In this document: piece by piece, positions 44,780-52,266 of the stretch | How positions within the stretch are numbered: the first letter of the stretch is position 1 | Layout: each line of letters starts with the position of its first letter | Assembly (NCBI RefSeq): GCF_020514115.1 | Contig: NZ_VTKZ01000002.1 | Location: forward strand, 1 to 64,000 | DNA: 64,000 nucleotides | Origin: Synechococcus sp. MU1642 | GTDB lineage: Bacteria; Cyanobacteriota; Cyanobacteriia; PCC-6307; Cyanobiaceae | Direction: 5' to 3' | Translations under genes and position numbers: made by a program | The notes under the pieces: generated by a model | Seen by the model: the letters and a program-made list of their open reading frames with translations, nothing else | What the model was told of the DNA's origin: nothing | Databases searched by the model: none

Positions 44780-45932
44780 ACAAATAATGCTGGGTCGCTT
44801 GTTGCGTTTTGGGCTGACGGCATCCCTTGTGGCAAGTGCATTGCTGACCGCTTGCGCGACTCGGCGGCCGATCACGGTTGAACCCACGCCTTCCTTCGTG
44901 TTCCGATCGCTGGATTTGAGTCAACGGACTGACGACGGCAACCGTGACTGGGATCTCATCAGCCCCGAGGCGCGGTACGACTTGAGCAGTCGAACCATCC
45001 GTGCACGACGTCCTGAGGGCGTTCTCTATCGCGACGATCAACCGCACTACCGGATCACTGCCGATCTCGCCACGGTGTTGAGGGATGGAGGGCTCGTCGT
45101 TCTTGAAGGATCGGTGCAGCTGCGGCAGTTGAACCAACGGGGGCTGACGATTGAGGGAGACAATCTGATTTGGACGCCATCGCAGTCGCGGATGGTGATC
45201 AATCAACGGCCAATGGCCAATGATGGACAGACGCAAATTCGCTCCCGCGAGCTGGCCTTCCAGCAGGACACCGAGGTGCTCGTGTTCAGCGGCCCAACCC
45301 AGCTGAACCGTGTTGATGGAACAAGTGCTGCTTCCACAGTGGTGCGAGGTGGCAGCGGAACCTGGAATCTGAAGAGTGGTTTGATGCAGGCACCCGGTCC
45401 GGTGGAGGCCGTGCGAAGTGATGGCCGGACGCTCAACGCATCTGGGCTCGATGGCAACACCCGCAAGGGCTACCTCGACCTTCAACAACCGGTCATGCTT
45501 GTGCTCGAAAGCGAACGGGGCCGGATCACTGCCGGACGGACGCGTTGGCTGTTTTCTGCGAAGCAACTTCAATCCGATCAACCCGTTCAGGCTGATTTGA
45601 AAAACAGCAAAGCGCAGGGCGGCGGGTTCAAGCTTGATGAGCGCACTGGCACCGTGACCATTTCCAGGGACTGTCGCGTGGAGCAGAAGTCGGAAACGCT
45701 TACGGCGCGGCGGTGTTCATGGAACTGGCGCAGTGAACGGGTTGTGGCTGATGGAGATGTGGTTCTTCAGCGGACCAAGCCTGAGCAGATCACGCGGGCA
45801 TCACGCATGGAGGCCAAAATTTCTGATGGTGGAGAGTTGCGTTTCGGCCAATCCGGAGCGAGGGTTGAATCCAGGATCAAGTTGAGTCCGGGGTCACAGA
45901 AGAAACCTCGCCGGCCCCAAGTGTCGTTCTGA
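44766..45932 (+). CDS. lptC: LPS export LptC-like lipoprotein
   Basis: A bridge component for lipopolysaccharide transport across the periplasm. The 388-aa protein has a lipobox (ALLTAC, Cys30) instead of the plain membrane anchor of E. coli LptC. It then has 'WDLISPEARYDLSSRTIRARRPEGVLYRD' and beta-jellyroll repeats through the middle and end. It is longer than E. coli LptC, as in cyanobacteria where LptA/C-like repeats are joined. Its start overlaps metG by 14 bp and its end overlaps the CCB gene by 56 bp. An internal Met at residue 8 is a possible start. Confidence 0.85.
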   Translation: MNRSKQIMLGRLLRFGLTASLVASALLTACATRRPITVEPTPSFVFRSLDLSQRTDDGNRDWDLISPEARYDLSSRTIRARRPEGVLYRDDQPHYRITADLATVLRDGGLVVLEGSVQLRQLNQRGLTIEGDNLIWTPSQSRMVINQRPMANDGQTQIRSRELAFQQDTEVLVFSGPTQLNRVDGTSAASTVVRGGSGTWNLKSGLMQAPGPVEAVRSDGRTLNASGLDGNTRKGYLDLQQPVMLVLESERGRITAGRTRWLFSAKQLQSDQPVQADLKNSKAQGGGFKLDERTGTVTISRDCRVEQKSETLTARRCSWNWRSERVVADGDVVLQRTKPEQITRASRMEAKISDGGELRFGQSGARVESRIKLSPGSQKKPRRPQVSF

Positions 45933-46527
45933 GCCGCTGGGTCCAGCCCTCAATCCATCTCTCATCCGAGCGGGTGAAACAACGGGGCGACCAGCCCCCC
46001 ACGATCACGGCTCCTTCCTTTCCCATAGGGCATACAACGATGGCAGGGAGTGACGGCAGCATCGTGTCGAATTCCGCCCGGCCCGGAAAGAGTGTTGTGT
46101 TCACCAGGGAGATGGTTTGGTCACGCTCCAGGGCCCGTTTGGTGATCGGCCCTGGCTGAAATGAGTCCTGACTGATCAGGCCTCGACGCAACACGACCTG
46201 CTTGCGCCACAGCACGAGCACAGATGCCGCTGGCGTTGCCGTCAGCAGCATGTGGCTGCCCCAGGCCAGCTCCTGTTGTTGGTCCTCGCTGAACTGATCC
46301 GCCATCACCAGTCCCTGCTCTCCCTTCAACGGCACCTTCTCAGTTGATTTGGGATTGGCCCGTGTCCAGAGCACCGCCACCAACATCAACCCAACCGCTG
46401 CCATCCCCGCCAGAACCTCTGCTCTTTGCAGTTCGGGTGTCACGGTCTCCGCTAACCCCGCATTGGTCACGGTTAGACCCAGCAACAAGAGCGCACACAT
46501 CAGAACGGCTCGAGCGGGACCTGGCAT
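45877..46527 (-). CDS. Cofactor assembly of complex C subunit B (CCB/DUF2930)
   Basis: ATG 46527 gives 216 aa with two N-terminal hydrophobic segments (about residues 8-28 and 36-55) and a soluble domain. The pattern 'GLVMADQFSEDQQQELAWGSHMLLTATPAAS' and 'IVVCPMGKEGAVIVGGWSPRCFT' is that of DUF2930/CCB2-CCB4 proteins. In algae these attach heme c(i) to cytochrome b6. The convergent lptC overlaps by 56 bp, the same length as the dacB overlap elsewhere. Assignment is by remembered family pattern. Confidence 0.85.
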   Translation of the reverse strand: MPGPARAVLMCALLLLGLTVTNAGLAETVTPELQRAEVLAGMAAVGLMLVAVLWTRANPKSTEKVPLKGEQGLVMADQFSEDQQQELAWGSHMLLTATPAASVLVLWRKQVVLRRGLISQDSFQPGPITKRALERDQTISLVNTTLFPGRAEFDTMLPSLPAIVVCPMGKEGAVIVGGWSPRCFTRSDERWIEGWTQRLRTTLGAGEVSSVTPDST

Positions 46528-46589
46528 CAACGATGGGTGCTGTCAGAACACAATCATCCTGCTCAAATACAGACATGTACGTCTCTGCC

Positions 46590-46997
46590 ATGACGACTCC
46601 CGAGGCTTTTGCCGCTATTGCCCTCGCCGCTGTTGCCTGTGACGGAATGTTGGGGCGGGATGAAGCCCATGCCTTGCGCTGTCAGCTGGAGAACCGATCT
46701 CTCTACAGCGATTGCTCTGAAGCTGAGATGGGTGAATTGTTTGATCGCCTGCTCCTGCTGTTGCGGGAGCAGGGCGTTCAGGGCTTGATTGCCTCCGCCT
46801 TGCCGCAGCTCACTCGACCACAGCAGCAGTCTGCCCTGGCTGTGGCGGCGCATCTGGTGCATGCTGACCGCAAGATCACAGCGGAAGAGATCGACCTCCT
46901 GGATCAGCTCACCCGTCAGATGACTCTGCCCGACAACGAAGCCTGCATGATTATTGAGGCAATTGCAGCCCTCAACCGCGACATGCTGGACAGCTAA
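46590..46997 (+). CDS. TerB-like helical protein
   Basis: ATG 46590 gives 135 aa; an in-frame ATG at 46575 is an alternative. TerB/DUF533-type features are visible: 'AIALAAVACDGMLGRDEAHALR' and 'ALAVAAHLVHADRKITAEEIDLLDQL', an all-alpha fold with D-rich turns that may bind metal. Members are named for tellurite resistance but their function in cyanobacteria is unknown. It starts after the divergent CCB gene and lies upstream of psb32. Confidence 0.82.
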   Translation: MTTPEAFAAIALAAVACDGMLGRDEAHALRCQLENRSLYSDCSEAEMGELFDRLLLLLREQGVQGLIASALPQLTRPQQQSALAVAAHLVHADRKITAEEIDLLDQLTRQMTLPDNEACMIIEAIAALNRDMLDS

Positions 46998-47030
46998 CGG
47001 CAGACTGAGGGAGTCATAACGCTTGAAGGG

Positions 47031-47702
47031 ATGCCTCGTTCCGCCAGACGCCTGTTGGCCAGCCTGCTCAGCTTCGGGTTCTGTCTTTTTCTCTGTGCCC
47101 CTGCCAGTCTGGCGATCTCACCTGCCGCGCTGGGTGAAACCCTGCCAGATGCGCTGGTGATCGACGATGCCGACGTGTTCAGCCGCGCCAGCCGTGGTGA
47201 ATTGGAAGTCAAATTGCGCAGTTTTGATGATCAACGGGTGGATGCCCGCTTGATCACGGTACGGCGTTTGGATTACGGCATCAATTTGAACAGCTTCGGT
47301 GAGGATCTTCTCGAGATGTGGAGCTCGCCCACCGGCAATCCATTGCTGTTGATGTTGATCGAAACTTCCAACAAGCGTTCCGCCGTTGTCGCAAATCAGG
47401 AGCTTGAAGCACAACTTCCTTCGAGCCTGCTGAAGAGCACCGCACGGACAACGATGACTGTGCCCCTGCGCGAGGGCGATCGTTACCGCCAGGCCTCTGT
47501 TGATGGCCTTGCCCGACTTTCAGTTGTTCTCTCGGGTGGGGAAGATCCAGGCCCTCCGAAGGAAATCGAACGGATCACACTGCCCACCAACATTCCTACC
47601 AAGGCTGAAACTGCTGAGAGTGATGCCACCAAGTGGGTGATCATTTTGTTGGTGCTGGGAACGATCATTCCGATGGCCACCTGGTGGGTTTTCTCGCGCT
47701 GA
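47031..47702 (+). CDS. psb32: Photosystem II repair protein Psb32 (TPM domain)
   Basis: A 223-aa protein with a signal/anchor (about residues 8-29), a TPM domain (about 40-165) and a C-terminal membrane helix (WVIILLVLGTIIPMATWWVF). The TPM domain contains 'LVIDDADVFSRASRGELEVKL', 'VDARLITVRRLDYG' and MLIETSNKRSAVV. Psb32 protects and repairs photosystem II under light stress in the thylakoid. It starts 33 bases after the TerB-like gene and is followed by pxcA, a transporter also in photosynthetic membranes. Confidence 0.85.
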   Translation: MPRSARRLLASLLSFGFCLFLCAPASLAISPAALGETLPDALVIDDADVFSRASRGELEVKLRSFDDQRVDARLITVRRLDYGINLNSFGEDLLEMWSSPTGNPLLLMLIETSNKRSAVVANQELEAQLPSSLLKSTARTTMTVPLREGDRYRQASVDGLARLSVVLSGGEDPGPPKEIERITLPTNIPTKAETAESDATKWVIILLVLGTIIPMATWWVFSR

Positions 47703-47715
47703 TGACCTGACTGCG

Positions 47716-48864
47716 ATGAGCCGCCGCAACTGGATTAACCTGTTCAGCAATAGCCAATCCATCGAACTCTCGAGTGAACTTGAGCGTGGCTATGAGGCGG
47801 CTCTTCTCATCCAAAGCTTGGAATTAGAGTATTACGGCGACCGGCAGATTCGGCCGGACCTTAAACTTTCCGTTCCTCGTTCTGTTCAGGCTTCGATTCT
47901 TCGTCGCTTCAAAACGGCTCTGGCCATCTGCCGTAATTCAGCAACCAATCTCTCGGGACAACGGGGTCAACTTGATTCCCAGGAGCTGCGTCAACTCCAA
48001 CTGATTGAATCTGTTGTGAGCCGTTATGGATCGCAACCATCCAGCGGTTCGCCGTCGATCAGCCGCTCACCGAATGCCCTGCCTCGTTCGCTTCTCGGTG
48101 TCTTCGACAGCATTCGACTTCAATTGGATCCTTCAACCGAGGACAACTTGGTTGCCGGCTATCGACGCCGACGGGACAGCACGCTGATTTCACTGAGGGT
48201 TCTGCTGCTTCTCGTTCTTGTTCCCTTACTGGTTCAGCAGATTGCGGGGACTTATCTGATCTCCCCTGCAGTGAATCAGCTTTCACCTGAACTTCCTTTT
48301 TTGAGTTATCCCAAGCCTCAGTTGGAAGAGAAGGCAGCTGAAAAACTTCGGCTCTACAAGCAAGAACTGGAATTCGATGCCTTCCTCAAAGGTGTCCAGC
48401 CCCTGGATGATGGCGCTTTGCGCGACAAGCTCACCGAAAAGGCGACGGAGCTCAAGCACGATGCTGATCAGGAAAGTCTCAAAGCAATCAAAAACGTTCT
48501 TGCGGATTTGACCGGTCTGATCGCTTTTGCCGTGGTGTGTTTTATGAGCCGCGATGAACTGCGGGTTCTTCGAGGATTTGTGGATGAGGCTATTTACGGG
48601 CTGAGTGATTCTGCCAAGGCCTTCGCCATCATCTTGTTCACCGACATCTTCGTTGGCTACCACAGCCCGGAAGGTTGGTCGGTGCTGCTGGATGGAATTG
48701 CCGACCATTTCGGCCTTCCCTCCAGCCAGAGTTTCGTCAATCTCTTCATCGCGACATTCCCAGTTGTATTAGCGACAATCTTCAAGTATTGGATTTTCAG
48801 GTATCTCAACCGTGTCTCTCCTTCTTCCGTTGCGACGCTAAAGGGGATGAATGGCGGTGGTTGA
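47716..48864 (+). CDS. pxcA: Proton extrusion protein PxcA (CemA family)
   Basis: A 382-aa protein with a soluble N-terminal part and several C-terminal membrane helices. Examples are 'LLLLVLVPLLVQQIAGTYLI' near 175-195, 'LTGLIAFAVVCFM' and 'VLATIFKYWIFRYL' near the end. The family acts in light-induced proton extrusion and CO2/pH balance. Start MSRRNWINLF is typical. It begins 13 bases after psb32 and its last 14 bases overlap cobU, making a run of coupled genes. Confidence 0.93.
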   Translation: MSRRNWINLFSNSQSIELSSELERGYEAALLIQSLELEYYGDRQIRPDLKLSVPRSVQASILRRFKTALAICRNSATNLSGQRGQLDSQELRQLQLIESVVSRYGSQPSSGSPSISRSPNALPRSLLGVFDSIRLQLDPSTEDNLVAGYRRRRDSTLISLRVLLLLVLVPLLVQQIAGTYLISPAVNQLSPELPFLSYPKPQLEEKAAEKLRLYKQELEFDAFLKGVQPLDDGALRDKLTEKATELKHDADQESLKAIKNVLADLTGLIAFAVVCFMSRDELRVLRGFVDEAIYGLSDSAKAFAIILFTDIFVGYHSPEGWSVLLDGIADHFGLPSSQSFVNLFIATFPVVLATIFKYWIFRYLNRVSPSSVATLKGMNGGG

Positions 48865-49435
48865 TCCCACGTTCCATATGGAGCCACCCGTAGCCGGTCA
48901 GACCAGCCGCTTGATCCTTGTCAGCGGACCAGCCCGTAGTGGAAAGAGCCGTTGGGCTGAGCATCTTTTGCATCACCACCCTGTTGTGACCTACATCGCC
49001 ACAGCTTCCACCCGACCGGATGACCCTGATTGGCAGAAGCGACTGGAGGTCCACCGGCAGCGTCGACCCGACCACTGGAGCGTCGCTGAATGTGGAGCAG
49101 AGTTGGTAAAAGCCATCAACAACCTTGATCCAGGCCAATCTGTTCTGATTGACGCGCTTGGAGGATTCGTTGCCCATCACTTGGACCTAAGTGCCTCGGA
49201 GTGGGATCACCTCTGTGAACGGTTGATCGCCTCGATCAGGTCATCGCACTGCATCTTTGTTCTGGTGATCGAAGAGACAGGCTGGGGCGTTGTTCCCCCA
49301 ACACGCATCGGTGGCTTGTTCCGGGATCGTCTTGGAAGCCTTGCGCAAGCGCTTGACCGCGTCGCCAACGCCGCCTGGCTGGTTCTCCAGGGTCGCGCTC
49401 TGGACCTTCATGCTCTAGGCCAGGTGGTGCCATGA
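48851..49435 (+). CDS. cobU: Adenosylcobinamide kinase/guanylyltransferase
   Basis: Phosphorylates and guanylylates adenosylcobinamide in late B12 synthesis. The 194-aa protein has the P-loop GPARSGKSRWAE (about residues 26-37), YIATAST, the GTP/His region 'RLEVHRQRRPDHW', and VLIDALGGFVAHHL. It overlaps pxcA by 14 bp, and its ATGA end overlaps trmL. With cobN and metH it strengthens the B12 theme, though the genes are 20-30 kb apart. Confidence 0.93.
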   Translation: MAVVDPTFHMEPPVAGQTSRLILVSGPARSGKSRWAEHLLHHHPVVTYIATASTRPDDPDWQKRLEVHRQRRPDHWSVAECGAELVKAINNLDPGQSVLIDALGGFVAHHLDLSASEWDHLCERLIASIRSSHCIFVLVIEETGWGVVPPTRIGGLFRDRLGSLAQALDRVANAAWLVLQGRALDLHALGQVVP

Positions 49436-49923
49436 CTGGGTTTGCCCCCCTGCGTATTGCCCTGTTCGAGCCCCAGATTCCACCGAACACCGGCAACATT
49501 GCCCGTACTTCGGCAGCCTTCAGAGTTCCGTTGACCCTGATTGAACCCCTTGGCTTCAAGGTGGATGACCGCAGCGTTCGCCGTGCCGGTCTCGATTACT
49601 GGCCCCACGTTCAGCTTTCGATTGCTTCGAACTTCCCGGAGTTTCAGGCTGAGCTTCGACCTGAGCAGAGGTTGATCGGTTGCAGTCGTCGTGGTGGTTC
49701 ATCGCTCTCGTCATTTACGTTTCGAAGAGGGGATGTTCTGCTGTTTGGTCGGGAAGACACAGGATTGCCGGAACCGGTGCGTGAAGCCTGCGACAGCATC
49801 CTCACGATTCCAATGCCTGGAGCTGCTGATGACGCTGGCCAGGGAGGCGTACGCAGCCTCAACCTTTCGGTGGCTTCTGCATTGGTGACCTACGTCGCTG
49901 GAGAGCAGTTGCGGTTGTGGTGA
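49432..49923 (+). CDS. trmL: tRNA (cytidine/uridine-34 2'-O)-methyltransferase TrmL
   Basis: A SPOUT methyltransferase that modifies the wobble base of some leucine tRNAs. The 163-aa protein starts with RIALFEPQIPPNTGNIARTSAA. It has the trefoil-knot SAM-binding motifs DVLLFGREDTGLP, LTIPM and GGVRSLNLSVASALVTY, all typical of TrmL/CspR. ATG overlaps the cobU stop (ATGA), so translation is coupled. Confidence 0.95.
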   Translation: MTGFAPLRIALFEPQIPPNTGNIARTSAAFRVPLTLIEPLGFKVDDRSVRRAGLDYWPHVQLSIASNFPEFQAELRPEQRLIGCSRRGGSSLSSFTFRRGDVLLFGREDTGLPEPVREACDSILTIPMPGAADDAGQGGVRSLNLSVASALVTYVAGEQLRLW

Positions 49924-49956
49924 TCCCACCACTGCTCCACCCCCCCTTGCGCCAGG

Positions 49957-51045
49957 ATGTTCGGCTCGTTACTTTCAACGCGTCTCAGGGTTTTCATGCG
50001 CGCATCGCTTGCTTTGGCAGCTGCATTAGCCCCTGTTGTGTCATTGGGTATGTGGAGCACCCTGCCCGGTATTGCCGATAACGCCACCTTTAATCTGGCC
50101 GAGCTGCCACCACTGCCTTCTCTCGAGCTTTCTGATTCCATCACCCTCAGCAGCAAAGCTAAAGCGACACCCCCGGTTTGGTTCAAGGTTGTTCGGGCTA
50201 CGTCCCTGAGGCGTTTCTCTAAGCAGTTCAAGCTTGATCCTGAAGTTCTGGCCACGCTGAATAACGTGCCTTCCTCTCATGTTTTTGAAACAGAGAGTTG
50301 GCTCTCCATGCCTGGCTCTTCCAGGAGCATTGCTGTGACGTTGTCGTCACTCAAACGGACCAGTGAACGTCAGACGCTTCCAGTTACTGCGCCGCCACCG
50401 GTCGGGACCCTTGCCAAAATCCAGATGGGAGATTCTCTGGGTGCGTTCCTTAAGCGCCACGGTGTCACCCAAGAGCAGCTCAAGACCTGGAATCCTGGGC
50501 TTGAACTCAGTGGCTTGACTGTTGGCCGGGAACTCCAGATCGCCCAGGCTTCCTCAGGGCAGTCACTTCTTGCTGTTCGTCCGCTCCGGAGTGGAGGTGC
50601 TGCTTGGCCTGAACAAACTCTTCTGCCGATGGCCGACCAGCCCGACCACCTCAAACCACTAATTGTTGGTTATCAGTGGCCAACCAAGGGTGTTTTTACC
50701 TCCGGGTATGGATGGCGCTGGGGTCGGATGCATAAAGGCATTGATATCGCCAACAACACCGGGACCCCTATCGTTGCATCGCGTGATGGGATCGTCTCCT
50801 TCTCCGGCTGGAGCGGTGCCTATGGCTATCTGGTCGAAATCGCCCACAGCGATGGTGAATTCACGCGTTACGCCCACAACAGTCGCCTTCTGGTTAAGAA
50901 AGGTCAGGTTGTACCCCGTGGTGCTCGCATTTCACTGATGGGAAGCACTGGACGAAGCACCGGACCTCACCTTCACTTCGAAATTCGTCGCTCCGGTGGC
51001 GCCGCTCTCAATCCTCTGGTCAAACTGCCGGCACGAAAAGCCTGA
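49957..51045 (+). CDS. Secreted LysM/M23 peptidoglycan endopeptidase
   Basis: The 362-aa protein has an N-terminal signal/anchor (about residues 12-30). Two LysM-like segments follow (starting 'WFKVVRATSLRRFSKQFK' and 'IQMGDSLGAFLKRHGV'), then a C-terminal M23 domain. Metal ligands are seen in the M23 signature HKGIDIAN and the HLHFEIR near the end. These enzymes cleave cross-links in the wall, for example during division. Start is ATG 49957, 33 bases after trmL. Confidence 0.92.
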   Translation: MFGSLLSTRLRVFMRASLALAAALAPVVSLGMWSTLPGIADNATFNLAELPPLPSLELSDSITLSSKAKATPPVWFKVVRATSLRRFSKQFKLDPEVLATLNNVPSSHVFETESWLSMPGSSRSIAVTLSSLKRTSERQTLPVTAPPPVGTLAKIQMGDSLGAFLKRHGVTQEQLKTWNPGLELSGLTVGRELQIAQASSGQSLLAVRPLRSGGAAWPEQTLLPMADQPDHLKPLIVGYQWPTKGVFTSGYGWRWGRMHKGIDIANNTGTPIVASRDGIVSFSGWSGAYGYLVEIAHSDGEFTRYAHNSRLLVKKGQVVPRGARISLMGSTGRSTGPHLHFEIRRSGGAALNPLVKLPARKA

Positions 51046-51107
51046 ACCAATCAAGCTTTTAGCCAGGCCTCTAATGAGCAGGTTGCTCGCCAGCTTGAAT
51101 CATTGAA

Positions 51108-51181
51108 TGTCAGAGGGGAGACTTGAACTCCCGACCTCAGGGTTATGAATCCTGTGCTCTAACCAGCTGAGCTACTCTGAC
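51108..51181 (-). tRNA. tRNA-Met (CAT anticodon)
   Basis: A 74-nt cloverleaf on the minus strand. The acceptor stem GTCAGAG/CTCTGAC has discriminator A. The D arm is GCTC...GAGC, the anticodon loop TTCATAA, and the T arm GGGAGTTCAAGTCTCCC. No CCA is encoded. Lacking the unpaired first base (C1-A72) of initiator tRNA, it is the elongator type; a tRNA-Ile later modified at C34 cannot be excluded by eye. Confidence 0.95.
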
Positions 51182-51229
51182 GCAGGCCCCTTTAGGCCAG
51201 TGACCATCATACATCTCAGGGGTTCAGCC

Positions 51230-51538
51230 TCAGCGCATGTCGATGGCATTCAGGCGGTCCCGGAAGGATCTCGGCTGGTCATCCCTCGTAAGAGGCGTCA
51301 CCGTCTCAACAACAGGTGTCGGTGCAGGTAAAGGTGCTGGTTCGGCAACCCTTGAGGGGGACGACCGTCGGTTTGTTCCGCGATTGCCTCCCAAGCTTTT
51401 CAGCTGCCCAGTGCGCTGGTCTCGATCCAGGGGTTTCTTGCGCAGATCTCCTTTCAGCTGGTTCAGCAGACGGAAATGTCCGGTAGAGCTGAACTTGCGC
51501 AGGAGAGCTGGGTCCCAGCTGGTGAATCGGTCAGTCAT
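51230..51538 (-). CDS. Conserved small protein, unknown
   Basis: A 102-aa basic protein. The N-terminus 'MTDRFTSWDPALLRKFSSTG', then HFRLLNQLKGDLRKKP, looks structured and conserved. The middle and end are Pro/Thr-rich linker, and the end FRDRLNAIDMR is again ordered. No family is recognised. It is divergent from the peroxiredoxin gene, and the tRNA-Met gene lies downstream on the same strand. Confidence 0.65.
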   Translation of the reverse strand: MTDRFTSWDPALLRKFSSTGHFRLLNQLKGDLRKKPLDRDQRTGQLKSLGGNRGTNRRSSPSRVAEPAPLPAPTPVVETVTPLTRDDQPRSFRDRLNAIDMR

Positions 51539-51659
51539 CGTCTGAGTTTATGGCGAAGGGGGGCCACATCCGTGATAGGTTGAAACATGAATCTGGAAGT
51601 CGATTCGACTACGTGTTAAGTCGATTGCGGCCTTCAGCTCACTCATTCTCTCCCCGAAC

Positions 51660-52262
51660 ATGACCGACACCGGTTGCTTGCGTGTGGGCCAGCAGGCCCC
51701 TGATTTCACAGCCACCGCAGTGGTGGACCAAGAGTTTAAGGAAGTCACCCTGTCCCAGTATCGGGGCAAGTATGTGGTGCTGTTCTTTTATCCGCTGGAT
51801 TTCACCTTCGTCTGCCCGACTGAAATCACGGCCTTCAGCGACCGCTACGCCGATTTCTCCAGCAAGAACACCGAGGTCCTCGGCGTTTCCGTGGACAGCC
51901 AGTTCAGCCACCTGGCCTGGATTCAGACCCCTCGCAATCAGGGCGGCCTGGGCGATATCAACTATCCCCTCGTTGCTGACCTGAAGAAGGAAATCTCCAC
52001 GGCTTACAACGTTCTTGATGACGCTGAGGGTGTTGCCCTGCGCGGTCTGTTCATCATTGACCCCGATGGTGTGATCATGCACGCCACCATCAACAACCTG
52101 CCTGTTGGTCGCAACGTTGATGAGACTCTTCGGGTTCTGCAGGCCTTCCAATACGTGCAATCAAACCCCGACGAGGTTTGCCCTGCCAACTGGACTCCTG
52201 GTGAAAAGACCATGAAGCCTGATCCCAAGGGTTCGAAGGAGTACTTCTCCTCCATCGGCTAA
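51660..52262 (+). CDS. 2-Cys peroxiredoxin
   Basis: A thiol peroxidase that reduces H2O2 and organic peroxides, recycled by thioredoxin in the cytoplasm. The peroxidatic Cys52 is in [10 protein letters not shown] and the resolving Cys in [10 protein letters not shown]. It carries the GGLG motif and the C-terminal YF motif (KEYFSSIG), which make typical 2-Cys enzymes prone to overoxidation. Length is 200 aa. A terminator follows within the 3' end of the convergent UPF0182 gene. Confidence 0.95.
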   Translation: MTDTGCLRVGQQAPDFTATAVVDQEFKEVTLSQYRGKYVVLFFYPLDFTFVCPTEITAFSDRYADFSSKNTEVLGVSVDSQFSHLAWIQTPRNQGGLGDINYPLVADLKKEISTAYNVLDDAEGVALRGLFIIDPDGVIMHATINNLPVGRNVDETLRVLQAFQYVQSNPDEVCPANWTPGEKTMKPDPKGSKEYFSSIG

Positions 52263-52266
52263 TCCC

